Shown here in pieces: positions 1-9,481 of a stretch of 64,000 bases of DNA. A program made the position numbers and the translations under genes. This stretch comes from JANQJD01 sp965601685 (GTDB lineage: Bacteria > Pseudomonadota > Alphaproteobacteria > Rhodospirillales > Rhodospirillaceae). The notes under the pieces are model-generated. The model did no database searches. It saw nothing but the letters and a program-made list of their open reading frames with translations, and was not told where the DNA came from. Numbering within the stretch: the first letter of the stretch is position 1; each line of letters begins with the position of its first letter. The stretch lies in contig CBFCWI010000001.1 in NCBI GenBank assembly GCA_965601685.1, positions 372,001-436,000 on the forward strand, read 5' to 3'.

Positions 1-1827
1 CACCGCGGCTACGATTCTGATAATCCGCGCGTAGTGGGCGACGTTGGCATGGCAGGAGTCGCTATTGACTCGATCTATGACATGCGCACGCTGTTCGACA
101 GGATTCCGCTTGATCAGATGAGCGTATCCATGACTATGAACGGTGCTGTCTTACCGGTCATGGCTCTCTACATCCACGCTGCTGAGGAACAAGGTGTTCC
201 GTTCGATAAACTATCGGGCACCATTCAGAACGACATACTCAAGGAGTTTATGGTCCGTAACACCTATATCTACCCACCAAAACCGTCTATACGGATCATT
301 TCAGATATCTTTGCTTTCACCGCTAGAAACATGCCGAAGTTCAACTCGATCTCAATATCCGGCTATCATATGCAAGAGGCTGGCGCGACTGCAGATTTGG
401 AACTCGCTTACACACTCGCTGATGGGGTTGAGTACGTCCGTGCTGGCCTTGACGCTGGTCTGACCATCGATGCCTTTGCACCACGGTTGTCTTTCTTTTG
501 GGCGATTGGCATGAACTTTTTCATGGAAATCGCCAAAATGCGTGCTGCGCGCATGCTGTGGGCGAAATTAATCCGGCAGTTTAGTCCACAGAATCCAAAG
601 TCAATGTCACTCAGGGCTCACTCACAGACTTCAGGTTGGAGTCTGACAGCGCAGGATGTCTACAATAACGTCCCTCGCACCATCATTGAGGCGCTGGCCG
701 CAACGCAGGGGCATACTCAGTCTCTACATACTAATTCGTTTGACGAAGCGCTCGCCCTGCCAACTGACTTCTCCGCTCGCATCGCCCGTAACACACAATT
801 GTTTATTCAGCAAGAAAGCAAGACCTGCCGTGTGATTGACCCGTGGGGGGGCAGTTATTATGTAGAACGCCTCACCCATGATCTTGCCCAACGCGCCTGG
901 ATGCACATCACAGAGGTAGAACAGACTGGTGGCATGGCTAAGGCTATCGAGGCCGGCATTCCCAAGCTGCGTATTGAGGAGGCAGCAGCCAGGACTCAAG
1001 CGCGCATCGACTCTGGTCGTCAGACTGTGGTAGGCGTTAACAAATTCCTCTTAGAGGAAGAGGAAGCAATAGATGTACTAAAAGTAGATAATACGATAGT
1101 ACGCTCTCGTCAAATTGAGAAAATCAACCGACTCAAAGAGGAGCGTGATCAGACTGTAGTGACACAGAGACTCAATGCTCTGACTAAGGCAGCGGAGACA
1201 GACTCCGGCAACCTGCTAGAACTCGCTCTGGATGCCGCACGGGCGAAAGCAACTGTAGGTGAAATCAGTTATGCACTAGAAGCAGTTTTTGGTCGTCACA
1301 GAGCGGACATCCGCACGATTTCTGGTGTTTACCGAGGTGAGATTGGCACGCATTCTAATTCTGTTGGTAGAGTGCAGAATATGGTGGCAGAGTTCGAACG
1401 GCATGAAGGCCGTAGGCCGCGCATTCTTGTCGCCAAGATGGGACAGGACGGCCATGATCGTGGTCAAAAGGTCATTGCTTCCGCATTTGCAGACATGGGA
1501 TTTGACGTGGACATTGGACCTCTGTTCCAGACACCTGCTGAGACTGCCAAACAGGCGGTGGAAAATGACGTTCATATCATTGGTGTCAGTTCTCTCGCTG
1601 CCGGCCACCTGACGCTAGTGCCAGATCTGCGGAAAGAGTTGCGAGAATTTGATCGTGAAGACGTTTTAATTGTGCTTGGAGGTGTCATTCCGCCACAGGA
1701 TTACGACGCGTTGTACCAAGCAGGAGCAAAGGCTATCTTCGCACCTGGCACGGTGATCCCCGAGGCTGCTGTGGACTTGATGCACAAGCTAAACGAAACC
1801 CTTGGCTTTGAATCGCAGGTGGTATAA
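1..1827 (+). CDS. mcmA: Methylmalonyl-CoA mutase, large (catalytic) subunit, 5'-truncated
   Basis: Catalyses the adenosylcobalamin-dependent rearrangement of (R)-methylmalonyl-CoA to succinyl-CoA, or the reverse. The frame is open from the first base, so the true start lies upstream; 608 residues are visible of a usual 710-720. The first visible residues, RGYDSDNPRVVGDVGMAG, belong to the substrate-binding TIM barrel and are very strongly conserved in the family. The C-terminal cobalamin-binding domain carries the DxHxxG motif (GQDGHDRG, residues about 481-488 of the visible part; His485 would be the lower axial cobalt ligand). The next gene, 5 bp downstream, is its chaperone meaB, so the two form an operon. 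The small subunit gene expected upstream lies outside the window. Confidence 0.96.
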   Translation, partial: HRGYDSDNPRVVGDVGMAGVAIDSIYDMRTLFDRIPLDQMSVSMTMNGAVLPVMALYIHAAEEQGVPFDKLSGTIQNDILKEFMVRNTYIYPPKPSIRIISDIFAFTARNMPKFNSISISGYHMQEAGATADLELAYTLADGVEYVRAGLDAGLTIDAFAPRLSFFWAIGMNFFMEIAKMRAARMLWAKLIRQFSPQNPKSMSLRAHSQTSGWSLTAQDVYNNVPRTIIEALAATQGHTQSLHTNSFDEALALPTDFSARIARNTQLFIQQESKTCRVIDPWGGSYYVERLTHDLAQRAWMHITEVEQTGGMAKAIEAGIPKLRIEEAAARTQARIDSGRQTVVGVNKFLLEEEEAIDVLKVDNTIVRSRQIEKINRLKEERDQTVVTQRLNALTKAAETDSGNLLELALDAARAKATVGEISYALEAVFGRHRADIRTISGVYRGEIGTHSNSVGRVQNMVAEFERHEGRRPRILVAKMGQDGHDRGQKVIASAFADMGFDVDIGPLFQTPAETAKQAVENDVHIIGVSSLAAGHLTLVPDLRKELREFDREDVLIVLGGVIPPQDYDALYQAGAKAIFAPGTVIPEAAVDLMHKLNETLGFESQVV

Positions 1828-1832
1828 AGGCA

Positions 1833-2867
1833 GTGGATGTTTTACAACAGAGCGCAAATTATGCCGGTCGAGCTCATCGTAGAAAACTCGACGTATCGGA
1901 GTATGTAGAGGGTGTCCGCGCGGGGAGCTGCTCTATTCTCGGTCGTGCTATTACTATGGTGGAAAGCCGGAATGCAGAGCATCACCGTATGGCAGAGGAA
2001 ATGATGCTGCGCCTCCTGCCTCACAGCGGACGGGCACATCGCGTCGGGATTACCGGTGTGCCGGGCGTAGGGAAGAGCACTTTTATTGAATCTCTGGGTA
2101 CCATGCTCACAGGCAGTGGCTACAAAGTGGCTGTGCTGGCGGTTGATCCGTCTAGTACTCGCACTGGTGGTAGTATTCTAGGCGACAAGACACGCATGGA
2201 GAAGCTGTCTGTTGACACCAATGCCTTCATCCGTCCATCCCCTGCAGCAGGAACGCTCGGGGGCGTAGCTAGGAAAACTCGCGAGACTATGCTTCTCTGT
2301 GAAGCAGCCGGTTACGACGTGATTCTCGTGGAGACTGTTGGCGTCGGTCAGTCGGAAACGGTTGTGGCAGATATGGTCGATTTTTTTCTCGTCCTGATGC
2401 TGCCAGGCGCTGGCGATGAGCTCCAGGGTATTAAAAAGGGCGTTCTGGAAATCGCCGACATGATTGCTATCAATAAGGCGGATGGCGAGAACGAGAGACG
2501 AGCTCAGCTAGCGGCACGAGAATATTCCAACGCCATGCGCATTATGACCCCTGCTAGTCTTGTCTGGAAGCCACCGGTCGTCGTCTGTGCTGGTCTGACC
2601 GGTCAGGGGCTGAGGCCTCTATGGGAAGAGGTGCTTGCACACCGCCGTGTTCTGTCAGATAATGGCGAATGGCTAGAAAAAAGACAGCAACAGCAGATCC
2701 GCTGGATGTGGTCTATGCTTGATGACAAGCTCATGCGGATGTTGCATCATCACGAACAAGTGAAGGAAATGCTACCCAAGATAGAGCAAGATATTGTGCA
2801 TAACCGCCTGAGTCCGTCTACTGCTGCGGAGCGTATTTTGGGGTTTTTTTTGGCAAAAAAATCATGA
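1833..2867 (+). CDS. meaB: MeaB/ArgK G-protein chaperone of methylmalonyl-CoA mutase
   Basis: GTPase of the G3E family that gates cofactor loading and protects methylmalonyl-CoA mutase from inactivation. It has 344 residues, close to the usual 320-340. The Walker A motif GVPGVGKST lies at about residues 75-83, the DPSSTRTGGSILGDKTRM switch region follows at about 105-122, and ETVGVGQSE and NKADGENE make up the rest of the nucleotide site. The start is GTG, five bases after the mutase stop, with AAAGG overlapping that stop as a close ribosome site. The coupling to the mutase supports the mutase-chaperone role over the old name ArgK (LAO/AO transport ATPase). A GC-rich hairpin follows the stop. 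Confidence 0.94.
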   Translation: MDVLQQSANYAGRAHRRKLDVSEYVEGVRAGSCSILGRAITMVESRNAEHHRMAEEMMLRLLPHSGRAHRVGITGVPGVGKSTFIESLGTMLTGSGYKVAVLAVDPSSTRTGGSILGDKTRMEKLSVDTNAFIRPSPAAGTLGGVARKTRETMLLCEAAGYDVILVETVGVGQSETVVADMVDFFLVLMLPGAGDELQGIKKGVLEIADMIAINKADGENERRAQLAAREYSNAMRIMTPASLVWKPPVVVCAGLTGQGLRPLWEEVLAHRRVLSDNGEWLEKRQQQQIRWMWSMLDDKLMRMLHHHEQVKEMLPKIEQDIVHNRLSPSTAAERILGFFLAKKS

Positions 2868-2910
2868 CGGATTCCTCTAACGGTGAGCGTAGTTAGCGTA
2901 TTCTACGAGA

Positions 2911-2959
2911 CGCGACGGTGGGACTGTCGCATGGGGTGCTCCCCCGTCGCGCTTCTTTC
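2911..2959 (+). terminator. Probable rho-independent terminator of mcmA-meaB
   Basis: The arms CGCGACGG-t-GGGA (2911-2923) and TCCC-CCGTCGCG (2940-2951) can pair over 12 bp with one bulged T, leaving a 16-nt loop. A pyrimidine-rich tail, CTTCTTTCC, follows. It starts 44 bp after the meaB stop and would isolate recA. The T-tract is imperfect. Confidence 0.6.
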
Positions 2960-3044
2960 CCTTCATAGTTTTTTTGTGCGCAACAGGCCCTGCCTGAGTG
3001 GTTGGTATGGCCATGGAGATGACGGATCAGGATCAAGGTGGGAG

Positions 3045-3083
3045 CCTGCCCTCGCTAGGCAGGGAGGGTCCCATCTTATGGGA
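3045..3083 (+). promoter_or_regulatory. Two adjacent small hairpins in the recA leader
   Basis: CCTGCC (3045-3050) pairs with GGCAGG (3058-3063). Six bases later TCCCAT (3069-3074) pairs with ATGGGA (3078-3083). Both lie 16-54 bp before the recA start and neither has a T-tract. They could shape the 5' end of the recA mRNA. No GTTC-N7-GTTC or GAAC-type LexA site is visible in the 2868-3098 spacer, so this element does not look like a standard SOS operator. The function is unknown. Confidence 0.35.
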
Positions 3084-3098
3084 TGGCTGCATTAAGTA

Positions 3099-4169
3099 AT
3101 GGAAGTAATGGATAAGCAGAAGATCTTGGAAGCCGCTGTGAGTCAGATTGAACGGGCCTTTGGTAAGGGGGCGATTATGCGCCTAGGAGCCCGTGACAGC
3201 GGAATGGAGGTCGAGACCATTCCTACAGGTTCCCTAGGGCTTGACATTGCTCTTGGCGTCGGTGGGTTACCACGGGGACGGATCGTCGAAATTTACGGTC
3301 CAGAGAGCTCAGGGAAGACGACGTTGGCTTTACATGTCATCTCTGAGGCCCAGAAACGGGGTGGTACTTGCGCCTTCATAGACGCGGAGCATGCCCTAGA
3401 CGCCATATACGCCTGCAAGCTTGGGGTGAGTCTTGAGGAGCTACTCATCTCACAGCCCGATGCAGGTGAGCAAGGACTGGAAATTTGTGATATCTTAGTG
3501 CGATCAGGGGCAATCGACGTCGTGGTAGTCGATTCAGTAGCTGCCCTGGTGCCACGCGCTGAACTGGAAGGCGAGATGGGCGATAGCCATGTCGGTCTGC
3601 ATGCCCGTCTGATGAGCCAGGCCCTACGCAAGCTCACCGCTTCCGTTGCTCGCTCCAATACGCTTGTCATCTTTATTAATCAGATTCGCATGAGGATTGG
3701 TGTGATATTTGGGAATCCTGAAACGACTACTGGAGGGAATGCCCTGAAGTTTTATGCATCTGTTCGTTTAGAAATACGCCGCATCGGTGCCATTAAGGAT
3801 CGCGATGATGTGATTGGCAATCATACAAGAGTAAAAGTTGTAAAAAATAAAATAGCACCCCCTTTCAAAGTTGTAGATTTCGATATTATGTATGGCGAAG
3901 GAATATCGCAGAGTGGTGAACTACTGGACTTAGGTGTCAAAGCGGGCGTGCTTGAGAAAGCAGGCGCGTGGTTCTCTTATCATGCACAGCGCATCGGCCA
4001 AGGGCGTGAAAATGCCAAGAGCTTCCTGCGTACCAATCCACAGCTGAGTCAAGAGATCGGGGATGTCATCCGCGCCAATTCTGGCTTGTTATCGGCAGCA
4101 CTCACTCCTCATCCGAGTGACCATACTGGTGAAGTGGCTGCTGAATCAGTTGACGATATGGGCGAGTAA
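3099..4169 (+). CDS. recA: Recombinase RecA
   Basis: ATP-dependent strand-exchange protein for homologous recombination and coprotease for LexA. It has 356 residues. Walker A GPESSGKT lies at 67-74, EGEMGDSHVGLHARLMSQ forms the L1 region, and NPETTTGGNALKFYASVR the L2 region and its flank. The usual Gln in GLQARL is His here and the usual SYD of the C-terminal core is SYH; neither is a known catalytic residue. A 9-bp tandem repeat (3095-3112) duplicates the start codon, so ATG at 3099 (MEVMDKQK) or at 3108 (MDKQK, closer to the family consensus) may be used. No strong ribosome site separates the two. Downstream is a convergent methyltransferase gene. Confidence 0.96.
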   Translation: MEVMDKQKILEAAVSQIERAFGKGAIMRLGARDSGMEVETIPTGSLGLDIALGVGGLPRGRIVEIYGPESSGKTTLALHVISEAQKRGGTCAFIDAEHALDAIYACKLGVSLEELLISQPDAGEQGLEICDILVRSGAIDVVVVDSVAALVPRAELEGEMGDSHVGLHARLMSQALRKLTASVARSNTLVIFINQIRMRIGVIFGNPETTTGGNALKFYASVRLEIRRIGAIKDRDDVIGNHTRVKVVKNKIAPPFKVVDFDIMYGEGISQSGELLDLGVKAGVLEKAGAWFSYHAQRIGQGRENAKSFLRTNPQLSQEIGDVIRANSGLLSAALTPHPSDHTGEVAAESVDDMGE

Positions 4170-4428
4170 GTTTCAAGCATGGAGACAAAACGGAGAGTGT
4201 GGCTAGACAGACAAGGCTGAAGAAGAGGTGTCATGTCTGTGGATGTATGTACAAGATTGAGTGATCTGTATGAATGAGAGGTGGTGATGGCTTACCTTGA
4301 GACAAGCGTATCGTGACTTCTTGTGGCACTTCGAGACGACTGTTCATCGACCTTCGGCTTTCGACAGAACAGGTGATTCAACAACGAGGGAAGGCGGACT
4401 GGCCCTGGCTATGCTGTCCAAGTGGAGA

Positions 4429-5295
4429 TCAAGCGAGAAGTGGTTTGATAGCGAGAATGTAGAGGCGATGTACGTTAACCTCGATCATGCCGTCTTCGCC
4501 TATGCCAGCAAGAATAGTGTCACGCACCACAGCGTTCAGGTTAGCGAGAAATGTGTCGCCGACATCACGCTCATAGCAGGCTACGTTGAATAACGCTGCA
4601 CCTGCCATAGATCGCAACAAGTTGAGGGCTTCCGTAGGCGTATGGCGCGTGGTTTCCAGCTCGATCCAGGCGTCGTGAACGTCAAAGCCGGTACCGTTGA
4701 GCAGGGCAACATATTCCCCAACAGTTGCCATGAAGAACATGGGGTCACGAAAGCTTCCAAAATCATCTCTCGTGCGCGAGTCAGTAGCAGCTGCTATCAT
4801 AATGTCGCGCACCAGTGAGCACCACTGCCGAGTAGCTGGGGCTTGAGCCCCAAGCCAGCCCCCACGCCGTAAAGCCCGATGGCAGCCATCTACGACCCGT
4901 CCTGGACTGCTGAACCACTGTAAAGCTGAATTGCAGAAAATAACATTGAAGTTACGATCGAAATCAAGATTTTCTGCCATTTTAGATAGAAATATGATCC
5001 CGCTACCTTGAGCATGCCAGCGTGCCTGTGCGACCATGCCTGCTGACGCATCGACCCCGACCAGCTTGCCGTTAGTGCGGGTACGGATGCGGCGGGTCAG
5101 GTCGCCAGAGCCGCAACCGAGGTCAAGAACGAAATCCCGCGGCCCTATCGCTAGCATGTCAAGCAGACGCTCTCCAGAAGCCCGTTCCAGAATAGCCATG
5201 TGCTCATAATACGGTGCGAGACGTGAAAAGGCTGCACTAGTTTGTAACTCCGGGCTGTTGCTACCCTTGTGTTGAAAGGAACGATCGAGTGCCAT
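4429..5295 (-). CDS. Class I SAM-dependent methyltransferase
   Basis: A small-molecule methyltransferase with the Rossmann fold. Motif I is VLDLGCGSGDLTRRI (about residues 58-72 from the chosen start), followed by the acidic strand end VGVDAS and a post-motif segment FNVIFCNSALQW. The overall pattern resembles the trans-aconitate/malonyl-ACP (BioC-like) methyltransferase group, but the substrate cannot be read from sequence. I chose ATG at 5295 because GGGAGGGG sits just upstream of it; an open frame extends 10 codons further. It is convergent with recA. Its usual partners in related genomes (comF, grxC) are not next to it here, which fits local gene loss. Confidence 0.82.
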   Translation of the reverse strand: MALDRSFQHKGSNSPELQTSAAFSRLAPYYEHMAILERASGERLLDMLAIGPRDFVLDLGCGSGDLTRRIRTRTNGKLVGVDASAGMVAQARWHAQGSGIIFLSKMAENLDFDRNFNVIFCNSALQWFSSPGRVVDGCHRALRRGGWLGAQAPATRQWCSLVRDIMIAAATDSRTRDDFGSFRDPMFFMATVGEYVALLNGTGFDVHDAWIELETTRHTPTEALNLLRSMAGAALFNVACYERDVGDTFLANLNAVVRDTILAGIGEDGMIEVNVHRLYILAIKPLLA

Positions 5296-5726
5296 GACCC
5301 CTCCCGATGTAACCAGGGATAACATTGCCCTCTTCTAGTCACGTCTAGGACCAGCCGGCTTGTGATAGAGGCACACGAGAGATGGGAAGGCTGTCCGAAA
5401 TGGCTCTTCTCTTCTGCGGTGGATACCTGCCAGTTCCTTGTATCTAACCTTACACCTAGCGCATTTGGTACAAAGTGGCCACCGCTTTTAGCGCGGTTTC
5501 CGATTAGGTTGATTGGATTCTCCTGTAGCCTCTCCTCCCGCCCAGGGGATGCGGAGAGAACCAGCAAGAAACCGCAGGAGTCAGTAGTCCTGCGACACAG
5601 AGTGCGTTTCCGCAGCCTTATTCCTTATTCTGCAGCGTGCTCTCTAATATACTGCTAGTGCATGTTTCCCTTATCGCCGCTCGAATAGAGAGGGGATGGA
5701 CGAAGACCCACGATCAAAAACAGACG

Positions 5727-5755
5727 TTGACAGGAGCGGCCACGAGCTTTATTGG
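5727..5755 (+). promoter_or_regulatory. Candidate promoter for secA
   Basis: A perfect -35 hexamer TTGACA (5727-5732) is followed after 17 bp by TATTGG (5750-5755), a poor -10 box with 3 of 6 consensus bases. The -10 element lies in the first copy of a 13-bp tandem repeat. The distance to the secA start is about 80 bp. Confidence 0.3.
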
Positions 5756-5773
5756 CTACCTTTATTGGCTACC
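5748..5773. repeat. 13-bp perfect tandem duplication upstream of secA
   Basis: TTTATTGGCTACC occurs twice head to tail (5748-5760 and 5761-5773), about 60 bp before the secA start. It looks like a recent slippage duplication. Confidence 0.9.
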
Positions 5774-5833
5774 TATGCCGTCGTCATAATAATCTCACCA
5801 TTGTCCTGCAACCTTCCACTAGATTGAGGCATC

Positions 5834-8530
5834 ATGATGTTTGGCGCTGTTGCCCGGCGACTTTTCGGGTCCGCCAATGATCGTCTCATTAGAAGTCTGA
5901 ACAAGACCATCCAGGCTATTACTACCTTGGAGCCAATGGTGCGAGAGCTGAACGATGATGGCCTGCGTGCTCGCACCAATGTCTTCCGTGCCCGTCTAGC
6001 CGCAGGGGCAAGGCCAGAGATTCTACTAGTCGAGGCTTTTGCCACCGTACGGGAAGCAGCCCTACGCACTTTGGGTCAGCGTCCTTTCGACGTGCAGCTT
6101 CTGGGTGGTCTCGTTCTGCACCAGGGCAAGATTGCCGAGATGAAAACTGGCGAGGGTAAGACCTTAGCAGCCACGCTGTCTGTTTATTTGAATGCATTAT
6201 CCGGTCAGGGTGTGCATGTTGTAACGGCCAACGATTACCTGGCCAGCCGTGATGCAGAATGGATGGGACAGATTTACCGTTTTCTCGGACTGGCGGTAGG
6301 CGTCATCATCCATGGCATGAGCGACTCGGAACGGCGGGCCGCTTATGCTTGCGATGTTGTTTATGCCACCAATAACGAGCTGGGGTTTGACTATCTACGT
6401 GATAATATGAAATTCAATCTGGAAGATATGGTGCAACGCCCATTCCACTACGCTATTGTAGACGAGGTTGACAGTATCCTGATAGACGAGGCCCGTACGC
6501 CGCTCATTGTCTCGGGTCCATCAGAAGATTGCTTGGATCTCTATATTCAGGTTGACCAGCTGATCCCGCGCTTGGGAGCTGTCCATTTTGAAAAAGACGA
6601 AAAGGCTCGTGCTGTCACCCTGACAGAGGAAGGGGCAGAGTACATAGAAAAGTTGTTAACCCAGACCAATCTTCTGCGTGGTGAAGGGCTCTATGATGTT
6701 GGCAACCTATCGTTAGTCCACCATATCAATCAGGCTCTGCGGGCACACAAATTATTCACGCGTGACGTTGATTACATCGTCAAGGATGACAGGGTTATCA
6801 TTATAGACGAATTCACTGGTCGTATGATGGAAGGGCGCCGCTACTCTGATGGCCTGCATCAGGCGCTGGAAGCGAAGGAAAAGGTGACGGTCCAGAACGA
6901 AAATCAGACTCTTGCCTCGATTACCTTTCAGAACTACTTCCGACTTTATCCTAAGCTAGCGGGTATGACTGGTACCGCCATGACAGAATCCAGCGAATTT
7001 CAGGAAATCTATGGCCTGGAGGTGGTGGCAATCCCGACCAATGTACCTGTTGTGCGCCAGGATATGCATGACGAAGTTTACCGCACCGCCCGTGAGAAAT
7101 CCCAAGCGATTCTAAAGAACATCAAAGACTGTCACGCGCGCTGTCAGCCCGTGCTGGTAGGGACGACTTCCATCGAGAAATCTGAGCTCCTCGCCGGGAG
7201 GCTGCAGGCTGGTGGTATTCCACACAAGGTTCTGAATGCCCGCTATCACGAGCAGGAAGCCTATATTATCGCTGAGGCTGGCGTGCCAGGGGCCGTTACC
7301 ATTGCCACAAACATGGCAGGCCGTGGCACTGATATCCAGCTTGGCGGCAACGCTGCTATGCGCCTGAAGCAAGACCTGGCTATCAGTCATGACAAAACGG
7401 TAACAGAAGCGCAGCACGACCACACAGCAAAAGTCTACCAGGAAGTCGCTGAACGCCGGCAGATAGCTATGGCGGCTGGTGGTTTGTTTGTGATTGGTAC
7501 TGAGCGGCATGAGAGTCGCCGCATTGATAACCAATTGCGCGGTCGTAGTGGACGCCAGGGTGATCCAGGTGCCTCGCGGTTCTTCCTGTCTCTGGAAGAC
7601 GATCTGATGCGCATCTTTGGCTCTGAACGTATGGACAAGATGCTGCAGACACTGGGCCTGCAGGAAGGCGAAGCCATTATCCATCCCTGGATTAATAAAG
7701 CCCTGGAAAAGGCTCAGCAAAAGGTTGAAGCACGCAATTTTGAAATCCGCAAGAATCTGCTGAAATTCGATGATGTGATGAATGACCAGCGCAAGGTTGT
7801 CTATGAACAACGGCGTGAGGTTATGACAGCCGCTGACGTGCACCAGACTATCGTCGATATGCGCAGCCAAGTTATCGATGATCTCTTCGCTCGCTTCACG
7901 CCCGAGCGGACCTTACCCGAGCAGTGGAACGCACAAGGATTGCATGAGGAATGCCTACGCGTACTGGGCCTGGACTTGCCGATGGCTGACTGGTGTAGCG
8001 AGGAAGGCATCACCGCGGGCGCAATCAGGAACCGCGTGACTGAGGCCTCCGATAGGTTGGTGGTGGAGAAGACGGCTCGTTTCGGTCTAGAGTTCCTGCG
8101 GAGGATTGAGAAGGGCGTGTTGCTGCAGGTACTTGACCAAATCTGGAAGGAACACCTGCTGACACTTGATCACCTGCGCCAGGGCATAGGGTTGCGCGCT
8201 TACGGCCAGCGTGACCCATTGAATGAGTATAAGCAAGAGTCCTTTGCTCTCTTCGAGCACATGCTGACACAGCTACGAGAACGTATCACAGCAATACTGT
8301 CCCACGTTACTTTCACCCTCCAGGAAGAAAAAGAGGCTTCTCAAATAGTGTTTGCCCTGCCTCCGCAAGAAGCAAGTCCTTTTTCTGCATCATACACTCC
8401 TACCACTCCTAGAGAGGATAAGTGGCAACGCACGCCTGTGGCAAGCACTCGTGGCAAAAAGAGCAAAATCCGGCGTAACGATCTATGCCCATGTGGCTCC
8501 GGTAGGAAATTCAAGCATTGCCACGGCTAA
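5834..8530 (+). CDS. secA: Preprotein translocase ATPase SecA
   Basis: Motor of the Sec translocase; it drives unfolded preproteins through SecYEG at the inner membrane. The length of 898 residues is normal. Walker A MKTGEGKT lies at 103-110 and the DEVDSILIDEARTPL Walker B region at about 211-225. The helicase motif NMAGRGTDIQLGG, the RRIDNQLRGRSGRQGDPG motif and the C-terminal zinc-binding tail CPCGSGRKFKHCH (SecB/ribosome contact) are all present. ATG codons at 5834 and 5837 are adjacent; GAGG lies 7-10 bases upstream. The tail suggests the cell keeps SecB-type targeting. The gene converges with a HAD phosphatase gene. Confidence 0.97.
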   Translation: MMFGAVARRLFGSANDRLIRSLNKTIQAITTLEPMVRELNDDGLRARTNVFRARLAAGARPEILLVEAFATVREAALRTLGQRPFDVQLLGGLVLHQGKIAEMKTGEGKTLAATLSVYLNALSGQGVHVVTANDYLASRDAEWMGQIYRFLGLAVGVIIHGMSDSERRAAYACDVVYATNNELGFDYLRDNMKFNLEDMVQRPFHYAIVDEVDSILIDEARTPLIVSGPSEDCLDLYIQVDQLIPRLGAVHFEKDEKARAVTLTEEGAEYIEKLLTQTNLLRGEGLYDVGNLSLVHHINQALRAHKLFTRDVDYIVKDDRVIIIDEFTGRMMEGRRYSDGLHQALEAKEKVTVQNENQTLASITFQNYFRLYPKLAGMTGTAMTESSEFQEIYGLEVVAIPTNVPVVRQDMHDEVYRTAREKSQAILKNIKDCHARCQPVLVGTTSIEKSELLAGRLQAGGIPHKVLNARYHEQEAYIIAEAGVPGAVTIATNMAGRGTDIQLGGNAAMRLKQDLAISHDKTVTEAQHDHTAKVYQEVAERRQIAMAAGGLFVIGTERHESRRIDNQLRGRSGRQGDPGASRFFLSLEDDLMRIFGSERMDKMLQTLGLQEGEAIIHPWINKALEKAQQKVEARNFEIRKNLLKFDDVMNDQRKVVYEQRREVMTAADVHQTIVDMRSQVIDDLFARFTPERTLPEQWNAQGLHEECLRVLGLDLPMADWCSEEGITAGAIRNRVTEASDRLVVEKTARFGLEFLRRIEKGVLLQVLDQIWKEHLLTLDHLRQGIGLRAYGQRDPLNEYKQESFALFEHMLTQLRERITAILSHVTFTLQEEKEASQIVFALPPQEASPFSASYTPTTPREDKWQRTPVASTRGKKSKIRRNDLCPCGSGRKFKHCHG

Positions 8531-8594
8531 GTTGAGGCGTGGCAACGCTTGCGTGCTTGGAAGCGGCGAAGCCTACGGGTTGCTAGCCAGCCAT

Positions 8595-9479
8595 TTACCA
8601 CACGAACGCTGGTAAAATTGCCCGACAGCGCAAATCGTGGCGAGCGAGTAAGGTAGCCACTCGGCCTGGTTCCGCTTGTTCATTGTAACCGACCCCTAGT
8701 TCACCACCATGTACACCACAGGTTACAAGTGCAGAATCAATACCAGCATTCATCGCACCCGCAACGTCAGTTTCGAGTGTATCCCCAACCGCTAGCACCT
8801 TGCACCGGTCCGGCTGACCTAAACACTCCAGACACATATCATAAATAGCGGGATCGGGCTTGCCACGGTAGCTGACTCTGCCACCTAGCTCTTCATAGCG
8901 TGCTGCCAGGGCGCCAGCACACATTGCTCGCTGTCCTTCTCGAAGCACTACCACGTAGTCAGGATTAGCACACACCATGGGTAAATCGCGCTGCCGGCAG
9001 CGAAGTAGATATGTTTCATAATCTACTACGGTTTCATGGATGGCCCAGGGGCCAGTGTTGACCATGAAGGCGGCCTCTTCGGGTGTCGTTACCAACTCTA
9101 CATCTAAAGACTCAAAGACACTGCGGTCGCGGTCGGGACCAAGGTGCCAGCAGTGTTGCCCTAGAGCAGCATAAAAAGGATCACGGCGGCTGCGCATTTC
9201 AAAGTTAACAGCCTCTCCTGAGGACATAATCTCGCTGTAGAGAGAACGGTGTAGACCCATACGCTGCATCCCTTGGACCAAGTCACGGGTGCGTCTTGGC
9301 GCATTAGACAACAAGATGGTCGGTTTACCGGTTTTTTGGAACTGTTGTAGCGTCTCAACGGCGTGTGGATAAGCAGCGGCCCCGTCATGTAGCACCCCCC
9401 ACAGGTCGATGATGAAGGCATCGTAGTGCCTAACTAAGGCAGACAGGCCAGACAGGGTAGCAAAATCAGGGGGGACCAT
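8595..9479 (-). CDS. HAD superfamily class IIA phosphatase (TIGR01459-like)
   Basis: Predicted phosphatase of the NagD-like class IIA HAD group. It has 294 residues. Motif I is IIDLWGVLHDG (about 23-33) with the nucleophile Asp25 and acid/base Asp32. LLSNAPRR is motif II, YRGKPDPAIYDMCL carries the motif III Lys, and GDTLETDVAGAMNAG is motif IV with metal-binding acidic residues. Alphaproteobacterial members of this subfamily have no firmly known substrate. The start ATG lies 2 bp after the pyrD stop, so both genes are probably translated from one mRNA. Confidence 0.85.
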   Translation of the reverse strand: MVPPDFATLSGLSALVRHYDAFIIDLWGVLHDGAAAYPHAVETLQQFQKTGKPTILLSNAPRRTRDLVQGMQRMGLHRSLYSEIMSSGEAVNFEMRSRRDPFYAALGQHCWHLGPDRDRSVFESLDVELVTTPEEAAFMVNTGPWAIHETVVDYETYLLRCRQRDLPMVCANPDYVVVLREGQRAMCAGALAARYEELGGRVSYRGKPDPAIYDMCLECLGQPDRCKVLAVGDTLETDVAGAMNAGIDSALVTCGVHGGELGVGYNEQAEPGRVATLLARHDLRCRAILPAFVW

Positions 9480-9481
9480 AT

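Larger units (their letters stand above)
5296..5833. other. 538-bp spacer between the divergent methyltransferase gene and secA
   Basis: No convincing gene is seen. Short open frames on both strands lack family signatures and ribosome sites. The stretch holds a possible secA promoter and a 13-bp tandem repeat near its right end, listed separately. Confidence 0.6.

Noticed and set aside
2883..3095. 70-codon frame before recA
   Set aside because: It runs through the terminator hairpin and the recA leader hairpins, has no ribosome site and gives no family-like protein.
4297..4593. 98-codon plus-strand frame
   Set aside because: Its second half is antisense to the methyltransferase gene, which is well supported; the protein shows no conserved pattern.
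7112..7870. 252-codon frame antisense to secA
   Set aside because: Lies wholly inside secA on the other strand; composition follows the reverse of SecA codons and no motif is seen.
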